From: Betaproteobacteria bacterium | GTDB lineage: Bacteria; Pseudomonadota; Gammaproteobacteria; Burkholderiales; Burkholderiaceae_C | Reading direction: 5' to 3' | DNA length: 62,352 nucleotides | Assembly: GCA_013289985.1 (NCBI GenBank) | Contig: JABCYW010000018.1 | Span: 1 to 62,352, forward strand | Part shown: piece after piece, positions 41,318 to 49,699 of the stretch | Numbering within the stretch: position 1 is the stretch's first letter | Layout of the letters: each line of letters begins with the position of its first letter | Translations under genes and position numbers: made by a program | Notes under the pieces: model-generated | Database searches by the model: none | The model's input: only the letters and a program-made list of their open reading frames with translations | What the model was told of the DNA's origin: nothing

Positions 41318-42202
41318 TCAGAACAGGCTCTCGCGGATGAAGACGACGTCTCCATCCCTGAGGGTGTCTTCCATCGACGGCTCCAGCGTCTGCATCCTGC
41401 CGTCGGCGCCGCGGCGGGTCACCTTCAGTCCCTTGAGCGTGCCGCGCGGCGTGGCGCCGCCGCCGGCCGCCACGGCCTGCATCACGGTCATGCCGCGCTC
41501 CAGGCGCAGGGCGCCGGGATGCTGGATCTCGCCGTACATGTAGATCTGGGGCGCGCGGTCGACCCACACCGAGTCGCCCGGGGCGACGACGATGTCCTCG
41601 GAGGCGTTGCCGGGGGCGAACAGGCGCGGCAGGTCCACCTCGTGGCGGTACGGGCGGCCGTCGCGCGTGCCCGTGACCACGACCGTGTCGGAGCCGGCGC
41701 CGGCGATGATGCCGCCGGCCAGGGCCAGCACCTCGGTCATGCGCATGCCGGCGAGGTCGAGCGGGTAGCGGCCCGGCTTGCCGACCTGGCCCAGCACGTT
41801 GACCTGGTTGGCGCGCACCTGGGTCACGACGATGATGACCTGCGGATCCTTGACGAAGTCGCGGCGCTTCAGCTCGGCGGCGATGTGCTGTTCGGCGGCC
41901 GTCACCGTGAGGCCGGCCAGCTGCACGCGGCCCAGCAGCGGGTAGCTGATCGCGCCGCCTTCGTTGACACGCGTCTCCAGGCTCAGGTCGGGGCTCTGGT
42001 AGACGGTGATGCGGACCGTGTCGCCCGCGCCGATGCGCGACTGGTCGGCATCCGCGGGCCTGGCCACGGGCGCGGGCGCAGGCGCGGGCTTGACCACCTG
42101 GGCCTGGGCCAGGGGCGCCGCGAGCAGCAGGGCGGCCGACAGGCCGAGCGACAACGCGCAGGCCAGGCGGCGGACGAAGACGGAGGCAATGGAGTGGGAC
42201 AT
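41318..42202 (-). CDS. epsE: Polysaccharide export protein EpsE (Wza-like)
   Basis: 294 residues with a signal peptide (about 1-35, AQAQ). The Poly_export domain follows: YRIGAGDTVRITVYQSPDLS-type start, then SLBB repeats (VNVLGQVGKPGRYPL, IYMYGEIQHPGALRL). No lipobox Cys, unlike E. coli Wza. It forms the periplasmic/outer-membrane export channel with EpsL. Confidence 0.95.
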   Translation of the reverse strand: MSHSIASVFVRRLACALSLGLSAALLLAAPLAQAQVVKPAPAPAPVARPADADQSRIGAGDTVRITVYQSPDLSLETRVNEGGAISYPLLGRVQLAGLTVTAAEQHIAAELKRRDFVKDPQVIIVVTQVRANQVNVLGQVGKPGRYPLDLAGMRMTEVLALAGGIIAGAGSDTVVVTGTRDGRPYRHEVDLPRLFAPGNASEDIVVAPGDSVWVDRAPQIYMYGEIQHPGALRLERGMTVMQAVAAGGGATPRGTLKGLKVTRRGADGRMQTLEPSMEDTLRDGDVVFIRESLF

Positions 42203-42214
42203 GGCAACGTTCCT

Positions 42215-43324
42215 TTATTTCTTGGGCGCGTCCGGCGACGGCTGCGGGGGCAGCCGCACCTCCACCGACGAGGCGGGCGCCGCCGGCAGGCTGACGCGCA
42301 CGCCCTGGGTCTGGGGCAGCGAGACTTGCACGCTGGAGGTCGTCGTGGTCGGCAGGGTCACCTGGACGCCGGACGATGTGCTGGTGGCCGGCAGCGAGAC
42401 GCGCGTGCCGTTGGCGGCCGGGATCTGCGCCGTCGAATCGATGTCCCTGGTGGTGCCCAGCGCCGGGCCGGACGCGGCCAGCGCGGCGTATTGCGGCGCG
42501 TACTCGATCTTGCCGGACGTCTTCAGCGCGGCGAGATTGGCCTCCGTGACCTTGCGGCGCGCGCCGACGGAGAGGAACTGGGCGATGGCCGGCTTCGCCT
42601 TGTCGTAGGTGACGGGCGCGACGACGCTGGAGGTGACGTAGGTGACATGCACCTGGTTGCCGCCGGACGCGACCAGGCCATGGCCGTCCGCGGTGGCGGC
42701 CAGCATCTTGAGCGAGTTCAGCGGGATCTGTTCGGCCGGGTGGGTGCTCTGCTGGGCCTTGAACGGCACGCTCCGCGCCTTGAACCAGGCCTCGATGTCG
42801 GCCGGCGACTTGCCGCCCTCGACCAGCGCACGCAGCGCCGGGATCTGGTCTTCCGGAACCTTGGCCAGGTACTCCTGCAACGTGTAGACGCGGCGATTCG
42901 CGAACAGCGCGTCGTTGTCGTCGAAGTAGGCGTGCATCTGCTGCTCGGTGGGCGCCGGCACGGTCATGGCGGCCTGCTCCACGTACGCGCGCGACAGCAC
43001 CTCGCGGCGCGCGGCGGCCATGGCCTGCACGGCGTCCGGCTGCTCGTCCATCTTGACCTTCTCGGCCCGGTCGACGACGAGCTGCTCGTCGATCAGCTGC
43101 TCCAGCACCTTGCGGCCTGCCTCGTCCATCTGCTCGGGACGCAGGCCGCGCTCGCGTTGCAGGCGGTAGTTGATCTGGGTGGTCGTGATCTCGGTGCCGT
43201 CGACGCGGGCCGCCGATTGCGTCACGCCCTTCTTGTGGCCGGAACACGCGGCCAGCAGCAGCGCGGAGCACGCCAGGCCGGCCATCCAGGCCGTCCGACG
43301 CATCGTGATGTTTTTGTGGGTCAT
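42215..43324 (-). CDS. epsD: EpsD-family peptidyl-prolyl isomerase-like lipoprotein, copy 1
   Basis: 369 residues, ATG at 43324 behind GGGGAGATGAAG. Lipoprotein signal with LAACSG (lipidated Cys near 26). The body resembles SurA/PpiC N-terminal helices (VDGTEITTTQINYRLQRERGL; VLEQLIDEQLVVDRAEK) and a degenerate parvulin region. The last about 70 residues carry four copies of a VxVSLP-like repeat (VSLP, VTLP, VSLP, VSLP) separated by Thr/Ser/Ala spacers, absent from the other two copies. It is directly upstream of epsE; probably a periplasmic chaperone for export components. Confidence 0.87.
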   Translation of the reverse strand: MTHKNITMRRTAWMAGLACSALLLAACSGHKKGVTQSAARVDGTEITTTQINYRLQRERGLRPEQMDEAGRKVLEQLIDEQLVVDRAEKVKMDEQPDAVQAMAAARREVLSRAYVEQAAMTVPAPTEQQMHAYFDDNDALFANRRVYTLQEYLAKVPEDQIPALRALVEGGKSPADIEAWFKARSVPFKAQQSTHPAEQIPLNSLKMLAATADGHGLVASGGNQVHVTYVTSSVVAPVTYDKAKPAIAQFLSVGARRKVTEANLAALKTSGKIEYAPQYAALAASGPALGTTRDIDSTAQIPAANGTRVSLPATSTSSGVQVTLPTTTTSSVQVSLPQTQGVRVSLPAAPASSVEVRLPPQPSPDAPKK

Positions 43325-43365
43325 GACTTCATCTCCCCGGCCACTGCGGGCCTTGCGTCCATCTT

Positions 43366-44688
43366 TCACACGCGCCCGATCGGCTGGTAGTCGATGCCGG
43401 CCTCCCGTACCACCCTGGGTTCGTACAGGTTGCGGCCGTCGAAGATGACCGGCGTCTTCAAGGTGTTGGCGATGCGCACGAAGTCGGGGCTGCGGAATTC
43501 CTTCCACTCGGTCACGATGGCCAGCGCATCGGCGCCCACGAGCGCGGCATCGGGATTCTCGGCGTAGCTGATGCGCGGCTCGTCGCCGAAGACGCGGCGG
43601 GCCTCGGCGATCGCCACCGGGTCGTAGGCCGTCACGGCGGCGCCGCGGGCGAGCAGCTCGGCGATCAGCACGCGGGAGCTGGCCTCGCGCATGTCGTCGG
43701 TGTTGGGCTTGAAGGCCAGTCCCCAGACGGCGAATCGCTTGCCGGCCAGGTCCTCGCCGAAGCGCTTGACGATCTTCTGCAACAGCACCTGCTTCTGGGC
43801 GTCGTTGGCGTCCTCGACGGCCTGCAGCACCTTCAGGTCGCGCCCGCTTTCCGCGGCGGTGCGGATCAGCGCCTTCACGTCCTTCGGGAAGCACGAGCCG
43901 CCGTAGCCGCAGCCGGCGTACAGGAAGTGGTAGCCGATGCGCGGGTCGGAGCCGATGCCCTGGCGCACGAGCTCGATGTCGGCGCCCAGGCTCTCGGCCA
44001 GCAGCGCGAGTTCGTTCATGAACGAGATGCGGGTGGCCAGCATCGCGTTGGCGGCGTACTTGGTGAGCTCGGCCGAGCGCACGTCCATGATCACCAGCTT
44101 GTCGCGATTGCGCTGGAACGGCGCATAGACCGCGCGCATCAGGTCGATGGCGCGATCGCCCTCGGCGCCGACGACGATGCGGTCGGGCTTCATGAAATCG
44201 TCGACCGCCGCGCCCTCCTTCAGGAATTCCGGGTTCGAGGCGACGGAGAACTCCAGCGCCACGCCGCGGGCGTCGAGCTCGGCCTGGATGGCGGCCTTGA
44301 CCTTGTCGGCCGTGCCCACCGGCACCGTGCTCTTGTCGATGACCAGCTTGTAGTCGGTCATCAGGCGCCCGATGTTGCGCGCCGCGGCCAGCACGTACTG
44401 CAGGTCGGCCGAGCCGTCCTCGTCGGGCGGCGTGCCCACGGCGATGAACTGCAGCGTGCCATGGGCCACGGCGGCCGCCACGTCGGTGGTGAACTGCAGG
44501 CGGCCGGCGGCGGCGTTGCGCTGGACGACCTTGTCCAGGCCCGGCTCGTGGATGGGGATGCCGCCATTGTTGAGCACTTCGATCTTGCGCGGATCGACGT
44601 CGAGGCACAGCACGTGGTTGCCCATCTCGGCCAGGCACGCCCCGGAGACCAGTCCGACGTAGCCGGTACCTATGACAGTGATTTTCAT
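43366..44688 (-). CDS. ugd: UDP-glucose 6-dehydrogenase
   Basis: 440 residues. NAD motif [19 protein letters not shown], catalytic Cys in [16 protein letters not shown], and [13 protein letters not shown] in the C-terminal domain. Makes UDP-glucuronate for direct use and for the 4-epimerase 20 kb away. It is inserted between the EpsD copies, a non-canonical place. Confidence 0.97.
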   Translation of the reverse strand: MKITVIGTGYVGLVSGACLAEMGNHVLCLDVDPRKIEVLNNGGIPIHEPGLDKVVQRNAAAGRLQFTTDVAAAVAHGTLQFIAVGTPPDEDGSADLQYVLAAARNIGRLMTDYKLVIDKSTVPVGTADKVKAAIQAELDARGVALEFSVASNPEFLKEGAAVDDFMKPDRIVVGAEGDRAIDLMRAVYAPFQRNRDKLVIMDVRSAELTKYAANAMLATRISFMNELALLAESLGADIELVRQGIGSDPRIGYHFLYAGCGYGGSCFPKDVKALIRTAAESGRDLKVLQAVEDANDAQKQVLLQKIVKRFGEDLAGKRFAVWGLAFKPNTDDMREASSRVLIAELLARGAAVTAYDPVAIAEARRVFGDEPRISYAENPDAALVGADALAIVTEWKEFRSPDFVRIANTLKTPVIFDGRNLYEPRVVREAGIDYQPIGRV

Positions 44689-44718
44689 GGGAGGCGATTC
44701 TTCGGGAAAATGGTTGGC

Positions 44719-44741
44719 CGCGTGCCCCGTCCGGGCACGCG
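44719..44741. terminator. Hairpin between epsD copy 2 and ugd
   Basis: CGCGTGCCC (44719-44727) pairs with GGGCACGCG (44733-44741) across 5 nt, just after the minus-strand stop at 44746. No immediate T run (CCATTTT follows 8 nt later), so it may attenuate rather than stop transcription into ugd. Confidence 0.45.
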
Positions 44742-44745
44742 CATT

Positions 44746-45639
44746 TCAGTTCGACGCCGCGCTGGCCGCCAAAGGCGCGGCCGAGGACGCGACAGGGGCA
44801 GAAGCCGTGCCCGGCGCGAACTTGCCGAGGTAGTCGATGCGCGCCTTGGCCCGCAGGTCCTTGGTTTCCGCCAGCAGCGCGTCGCGCTTCTTCTGGTTCC
44901 AGAGCAGTTGCTCGATGCCCGCCTGGGCTTGCGCCAGGCTGACCGGCTGCGGCTGGACGCTCACGACCGTCAGCGCCGTCAGGCCTTGCGGCTGCGGAAT
45001 GGCGATGGTCTGGCCCGCGCTCATCGTGGATACCTTGGGCAGCAGCGGCCCGAGCGTCTCGGCCGGCTGGTCCGTCTGCGCCACGCTGATCGCCTGCGCC
45101 TTGGCCTTGAGCAGCTCGACGACGGCCGGCGCGCCGACGGTGGCCTGGACGGTGGCGGCCAGCGGGCCGGCCTGGTCGGGGGTGATGCGGGCGTCGACCT
45201 TCTGCAGCGTGTAGACGTTGCGCTGGCCGAAGTTGGCCGGGTGCGCGTCGTAGTACGCCTTGATTTCGTCGGCCGAGGGCTTGGGCACCTTGGCGGCGAG
45301 CTGCTCCACGTAGTAGCGGAACAGCGCGTCCTTGCGCGCGGCCTCCAGGGATTGCAGCACGCCCGGGTTGCGATCGAGCTTGTCCTTCTCGGCCTTCTGC
45401 ACCGCCAGGCGCTGCTCGACCAGGCCCTGCAGCACCTGGCCCGCCTCGGGCGCCGAGGCGCCGGGGCGCGCGGCCTGGATCTGCTTGATCGCGTAGTCAA
45501 GCTGGTTCTGCGTGACGTTCTCGCCGTTGATCGTGGCGACCGTCGCGGACGTGTCGTCGGATTTCTTGCCGCAGGCCGTGACGAGCGCCGCGACGCACAC
45601 CAGCGTCAGCGACCGATGGAGCGCGTTGCGTAGGTTCAT
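44746..45639 (-). CDS. EpsD-family peptidyl-prolyl isomerase-like lipoprotein, copy 2
   Basis: 297 residues, lipoprotein signal with VTACGK (Cys near 23). SurA-N-like helical start (ATINGENVTQNQLDYAIKQIQ; LVEQRLAVQKAEK), YYDAHPANFGQRNVYTLQKVD in the middle, and a degenerate isomerase region. Same fold and length class as copies 1 and 3, but only moderately similar in sequence by eye. Translationally coupled to copy 3 (4-bp overlap). Confidence 0.87.
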   Translation of the reverse strand: MNLRNALHRSLTLVCVAALVTACGKKSDDTSATVATINGENVTQNQLDYAIKQIQAARPGASAPEAGQVLQGLVEQRLAVQKAEKDKLDRNPGVLQSLEAARKDALFRYYVEQLAAKVPKPSADEIKAYYDAHPANFGQRNVYTLQKVDARITPDQAGPLAATVQATVGAPAVVELLKAKAQAISVAQTDQPAETLGPLLPKVSTMSAGQTIAIPQPQGLTALTVVSVQPQPVSLAQAQAGIEQLLWNQKKRDALLAETKDLRAKARIDYLGKFAPGTASAPVASSAAPLAASAASN

Positions 45640-46613
45640 TTTGCGGCCGGAGAAGTCTGCGAGGCCGCCGGAGCGACGGTGCTGGCTGCGGGAACGGCGG
45701 GCGCCGGGACGGGCATCGCGGCCTCCGCGCCGGCGGCAGGCGCGAGCGCGGCGAAGCGGCCCAGGTATTCCACCTTGGCGCCGTCGCGGATCGTCTTCTG
45801 CAGGTTCATGATCATCTCGCGCCGGCCCTGGTTGGCCAGGTACTGCTCGATGGCGGGCTTCGCGTCGGCCAGCGCCTTGGGCGCGGAGGTGCTCGAGACG
45901 AGCGTCAGCGCCGACACGCCGAATTGCGACGGCACCACGGTGGATTCGCCGTCCTTGAGCGCGGCCAGCTTGTCCAGCACGGCGGGCGGCAGTTGCTCCG
46001 ACGCGTCCTGTTCCTGCTTGGCGGTGAACGGCAGCTTCTGCGCCTTCAGCCAGTCGGTGAGTTCGGCCGGGGTCTTGAGCGACTGCACGTGCGCGTCGAC
46101 GTCGGTGCGGCGGGCGTCCGGTGCCTGGATGTCCAGGCGCTGCAGCGTCCAGACCTTGCGCTGCGCGAACAGCGCCGGGCGGCTGTCGTAGAACTTCTGG
46201 ATCGCGTCGTCGGTGGGCTTGCCGGTGGTTTCGGCGGCCGCCTCGACGAAGCGGCGGGCGAGGATGTCGCGCCGCGCGGACTCGATCTGCGCGACGACCT
46301 TGGGATCCTTGTCCAGCTTGGCGGCGACGGCCTTCTGGGCGACGATCTGCTCGTTGATCAGGTCGTCGAGCACCTGCTTGGAGGCCGCATCGCCCGCGTC
46401 GGGGCGCATGCCGCGCTGCTTCTGCAGGGCGATCGTCAACTGCCCGGCGTTCAGCTCGTCGCCGTTGACCTTGGCGACGACGTCGCTGCCGCCGGCATCG
46501 GCGGTGCCGACGTCCTTCTTCTGGCCGCAGGCCGACAGGGCGAGAACGGCCATCGCGGCCAGGGTGGCGGCGCCCAGGCGGGCGCGGCTGGACATCATTT
46601 CGGAACGCATCAT
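45636..46613 (-). CDS. EpsD-family peptidyl-prolyl isomerase-like lipoprotein, copy 3
   Basis: 325 residues, lipobox LSACGQ (Cys near 29). KVNGDELNAGQLTIALQKQRGM, DLINEQIVAQKAVA and FYDSRPALFAQRKVWTLQRLD align with the other copies. Pro/Ala-rich tail. ATG at 46613 with GAGGGA about 10 nt upstream; a second ATG five codons in is possible. First gene of the epsD-ugd-epsD-epsE-F-G-xrtB-epsI unit. Confidence 0.88.
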   Translation of the reverse strand: MMRSEMMSSRARLGAATLAAMAVLALSACGQKKDVGTADAGGSDVVAKVNGDELNAGQLTIALQKQRGMRPDAGDAASKQVLDDLINEQIVAQKAVAAKLDKDPKVVAQIESARRDILARRFVEAAAETTGKPTDDAIQKFYDSRPALFAQRKVWTLQRLDIQAPDARRTDVDAHVQSLKTPAELTDWLKAQKLPFTAKQEQDASEQLPPAVLDKLAALKDGESTVVPSQFGVSALTLVSSTSAPKALADAKPAIEQYLANQGRREMIMNLQKTIRDGAKVEYLGRFAALAPAAGAEAAMPVPAPAVPAASTVAPAASQTSPAAK

Positions 46614-46707
46614 CGGCGGGAGTCCCTCACGGCCCGTCAGGGCCTGCAGTCAAAAGCAGGCGCGCATGGCAAATGCCTCGCCCGGCCGCGGGAGCGGCAA
46701 GCGGACG

Positions 46708-46713
46708 ATTGTA
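46708..46713 (-). promoter_or_regulatory. Possible -10 element for the epsD-to-epsI unit
   Basis: TACAAT on the minus strand, 95 nt before the first epsD-like ATG, in the 199-bp gap after the fcl hairpin. A TTGACG lies 12 nt upstream, too close for a standard -35, so the promoter type is uncertain. Confidence 0.35.
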
Positions 46714-46793
46714 GAGACTAACCTGCGTCAACTTCGCGACGGCCGCGCCAAACGGCGAATCGGGCCGCGGCGGGCCGCCAAGCGTGCAAAAGT

Positions 46794-46808
46794 GCCGCGC
46801 TTCGCGGC
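46794..46808 (-). terminator. Probable terminator after fcl
   Basis: GCCGCG and CGCGGC pair across 3 nt, 4 bp after the fcl stop. On the minus strand the stem is followed by ACTTTTGC. Short but well placed to separate the gmd-fcl unit from the eps unit. Confidence 0.45.
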
Positions 46809-46812
46809 GATT

Positions 46813-47757
46813 TCAGGCGGCGAAGCGCGCCAGGAAATCCTGGTAGGCCAGGGCGATGCCCTGCTTCAGGTCGATGCGGTGCCGCCATCCGAGCGCGTGT
46901 AGGCGGCCCACATCCAGCAGCTTGCGCGGCGTGCCGTCCGGCTTGGTGGCGTCGAAGACGATGCGGCCGGCAAAACCGACCACCTCCATGACCGTCTCCG
47001 CCAGTTCGCGGATGGTCACGTCCTGGCCGGTGCCGATGTTGACCAGCGGGCCGTCGTAGCCCTGCTCCATCATGTGGACGCAGGCGTCGGCCAGGTCGTC
47101 CACGTACAGGAACTCGCGCATCGGCGTGCCCGTGCCCCACACCACGTACTCGGCGTCGCCGCGCAGCTTGGCCTCGTGCGCCTTGCGGATCAGGGCGGGC
47201 AGCACGTGGCTGGTCTGCAGGTCGTAGTTGTCGTTGGGCCCGTACAGGTTCGTGGGCATCGCGCTCACGTACTGCCGGCCGTACTGGTCGTTGTAGGCCT
47301 CGCACATCTTCACGCCGGCGATCTTGGCGATGGCGTAGGGCTCGTTGGTGGACTCCAGCGGGCCGGTGAGCAGGGAATCCTCGCGGATCGGCTGCGCGGC
47401 CATCTTCGGGTAGATGCAGCTGGAACCCAGGAACATCAGGCGCTGCACGTCGGCCAGGTGGGCGCCGGCTATCAGGTTGTCGGCGATGACCAGGTTCTCG
47501 TGCAGGAACTGCGCGCGGAAGGTGTTGTTGGCATGGATGCCGCCCACCTTGGCCGCCGCGATGAAGACGTAGGCCGGCTTCGTGCGTTGCAGGTACGCAC
47601 GCGTGGCCTCGGCGTCCTGGAGGTCGAGCTCCGCGCGCAGCGGCGCCAGCACGTTGGCATAGCCGGCCGATGCCAGGCGCCGCACCAGCGCCGAGCCCAC
47701 CATGCCGCGGGCGCCGGCGACCAGGATCGCCGCGCCCTTGCCCGGCACCTCACTCAT
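46813..47757 (-). CDS. fcl: GDP-L-fucose synthase
   Basis: 314 residues. Rossmann [31 protein letters not shown], and catalytic [16 protein letters not shown]. Epimerase/reductase converting GDP-4-keto-6-deoxymannose to GDP-L-fucose. Overlaps the gmd end by 8 bp. Confidence 0.96.
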   Translation of the reverse strand: MSEVPGKGAAILVAGARGMVGSALVRRLASAGYANVLAPLRAELDLQDAEATRAYLQRTKPAYVFIAAAKVGGIHANNTFRAQFLHENLVIADNLIAGAHLADVQRLMFLGSSCIYPKMAAQPIREDSLLTGPLESTNEPYAIAKIAGVKMCEAYNDQYGRQYVSAMPTNLYGPNDNYDLQTSHVLPALIRKAHEAKLRGDAEYVVWGTGTPMREFLYVDDLADACVHMMEQGYDGPLVNIGTGQDVTIRELAETVMEVVGFAGRIVFDATKPDGTPRKLLDVGRLHALGWRHRIDLKQGIALAYQDFLARFAA

Positions 47758-48871
47758 GATGGCTGAAGGTCTGGAAGCCGGCGAGGCTCACGAGGGCGTC
47801 GCGGCGCGCGGTGTTGTAGTCGGCGTCGATCATCTCGGCCACCAGCTCCGGCAGCGTGGTGGTGGGCGTCCAGCCCAGCTTCTCCTTGGCCTTGGTCGGG
47901 TCGCCCAGCAGCGTCTCCACCTCGGTGGGACGGTAGTAGCGCGGGTCGACGCGCACGATGACCTGGCCCGGCTTGCACCTGGACTTGTCGCCGGTGACGT
48001 TGTCGACGATGCCCACCTCGGAAGCGCCCTCGCCCTCGAAGCGCACGGTCATGCCCAGGCGCTCGGCCGACATGCGCACGAAGTCGCGCACGCTGTACTG
48101 CACGCCGGTGGCGATGACGAAGTCTTCCGCGTGATCCTGCTGCAGCATCATCCACTGCATCTGCACGTAGTCGCGCGCGTGGCCCCAGTCGCGCAGCGCG
48201 CTCATGTTGCCCAGGTACAGCGACTCCTGCAGGCCCAGCGCGATGCGGGCCATGGCGCGCGTGATCTTGCGGGTGACGAAGGTCTCGCCGCGGAGCGGGC
48301 TCTCGTGGTTGAACAGCACGCCGTTGCAGGCGTACAGGCCGTAGGCCTCGCGGTAGTTCACCGTGATCCAGTAGGCGTAGAGCTTGGCGACGGCGTACGG
48401 GCTGCGCGGGTAGAAGGGCGTGGTCTCCTTCTGCGGGATCTCCTGCACCAGGCCGTACAGCTCGGACGTGGAGGCCTGGTAGAAGCGCGTCTTCTTCTCG
48501 AGGCCGAGGATGCGGATGGCCTCCAGCAGGCGCAGCGCGCCGATGCCGTCGGCGTTGGCCGTGTACTCGGGCTCCTCGAAGCTGACCGCCACGTGGCTCT
48601 GCGCCGCGAGGTTGTAGATCTCGTCGGGCTGCACCTTCTGCACGATGCGCGTCAGGTTCGTCGAGTCCGTCAGGTCGCCGTAGTGCAGGACGAAGTCGCG
48701 GTTGTCGACGTGCGGATCCTGGTACAGGTGGTCGATGCGATCGGTGTTGAAGGACGAGGCCCGGCGCTTGATGCCGTGGACCTCGTAGCCCTTCTTGAGC
48801 AGGAATTCCGCCAGGTAGGCGCCGTCCTGGCCCGTGACACCAGTGATGAGGGCTACTTTTTTGTCGGTCAC
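47750..48871 (-). CDS. gmd: GDP-mannose 4,6-dehydratase
   Basis: 373 residues from a GTG at 48871, giving a start ([21 protein letters not shown]) like known Gmd proteins. A TTG at 48904 would add 11 residues. Motifs [15 protein letters not shown], catalytic [10 protein letters not shown] and [16 protein letters not shown] are complete. First committed step to GDP-fucose, using GDP-mannose from ManC. Confidence 0.96.
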   Translation of the reverse strand: MTDKKVALITGVTGQDGAYLAEFLLKKGYEVHGIKRRASSFNTDRIDHLYQDPHVDNRDFVLHYGDLTDSTNLTRIVQKVQPDEIYNLAAQSHVAVSFEEPEYTANADGIGALRLLEAIRILGLEKKTRFYQASTSELYGLVQEIPQKETTPFYPRSPYAVAKLYAYWITVNYREAYGLYACNGVLFNHESPLRGETFVTRKITRAMARIALGLQESLYLGNMSALRDWGHARDYVQMQWMMLQQDHAEDFVIATGVQYSVRDFVRMSAERLGMTVRFEGEGASEVGIVDNVTGDKSRCKPGQVIVRVDPRYYRPTEVETLLGDPTKAKEKLGWTPTTTLPELVAEMIDADYNTARRDALVSLAGFQTFSHHE

Positions 48872-48925
48872 GAGCGAATTCTCCACAGTCGGCGTAGTGT
48901 GCAATGCGGGACGGCCATCTCTGAA

Positions 48926-49687
48926 TCAGATCCATACCCAGGGGAAGAGATTGTCGCAGACGCGCCGCACCAGTTGCTTGAGGCGCTGATCCGAGTACGC
49001 GGCACCGTCCAGGCCGCGGATGCCGCGCAGATCGGGCGGTTCCGCGAAGCGCCGGCAGACCCGCTGCTTCAGCGCGAGCGTGTCGACCTTGTCGCGAAAC
49101 ATCTGCTCGGCCGACGCGGCGCTGGCCGACTGGTCCAGCTCGCGGTAGATCCCTTCCAGATGCCGATGGTAGAACTCGCGTCGCCAGCCCAGGAGATACA
49201 TGTCGGCCCAGCGCCGCGGCAGGTTGCGGCAGTGGGCCCAGAGATCGCACTCCGGCGACCGGCGCGCCAGGATGGGCGCGAGGTTGAGCACTTCGTAGCG
49301 ACCGGTGATCTTCCAGACTTCCGCGTCCGGCGGAGCGTCGTTGATCAGCGCCGACTCGCGCATGGCGTGGTCCAGGAGCTTGAATTCGCCGTAGCCCCGG
49401 CCGCAGCGGCCGGGGTGGTCCAGGCCGGCGAACTGTATGAATTCGATCCGTTCGGGCCTGGATGATTGCGCGGCGAGCTGGCGCAGCACCGAGATGTCGG
49501 CCAGCGAATTCTCCGCGAACACGATGCCGGAAATGACGGCTCGCTCGAGGCAGGCGGCGTAGTACCGCAAGGCACTGGCGTAGTCGTTCAGGCGCGCCGC
49601 CGGATCGGTGCGCGAAAGGTTGGTGGCGTCGGCCGGCGGGGCGATCGTCGCGGTCAGGATCAGGATCGGCGCGTCGGTTTGACTCAT
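48926..49687 (-). CDS. Unclassified protein, possibly a glycosyltransferase
   Basis: 253 residues, cytoplasmic by composition. It starts PILILTATIAPP and alternates strands and helices (VISGIVFAENSLADISVLRQ; ERIEFIQFAG; GRGYGEFKLLDHAM; VWKITGRYEVLNL), which recalls GT-A-like nucleotide-sugar enzymes. FAENS and KITGRYEV are the kind of motifs seen in uncharacterised polysaccharide-locus proteins. It lies between gmd and a GT4 gene, 12 bp from the latter's end. No family could be named with confidence. Confidence 0.6.
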   Translation of the reverse strand: MSQTDAPILILTATIAPPADATNLSRTDPAARLNDYASALRYYAACLERAVISGIVFAENSLADISVLRQLAAQSSRPERIEFIQFAGLDHPGRCGRGYGEFKLLDHAMRESALINDAPPDAEVWKITGRYEVLNLAPILARRSPECDLWAHCRNLPRRWADMYLLGWRREFYHRHLEGIYRELDQSASAASAEQMFRDKVDTLALKQRVCRRFAEPPDLRGIRGLDGAAYSDQRLKQLVRRVCDNLFPWVWI

Positions 49688-49699
49688 GGCTGGAGCGGC

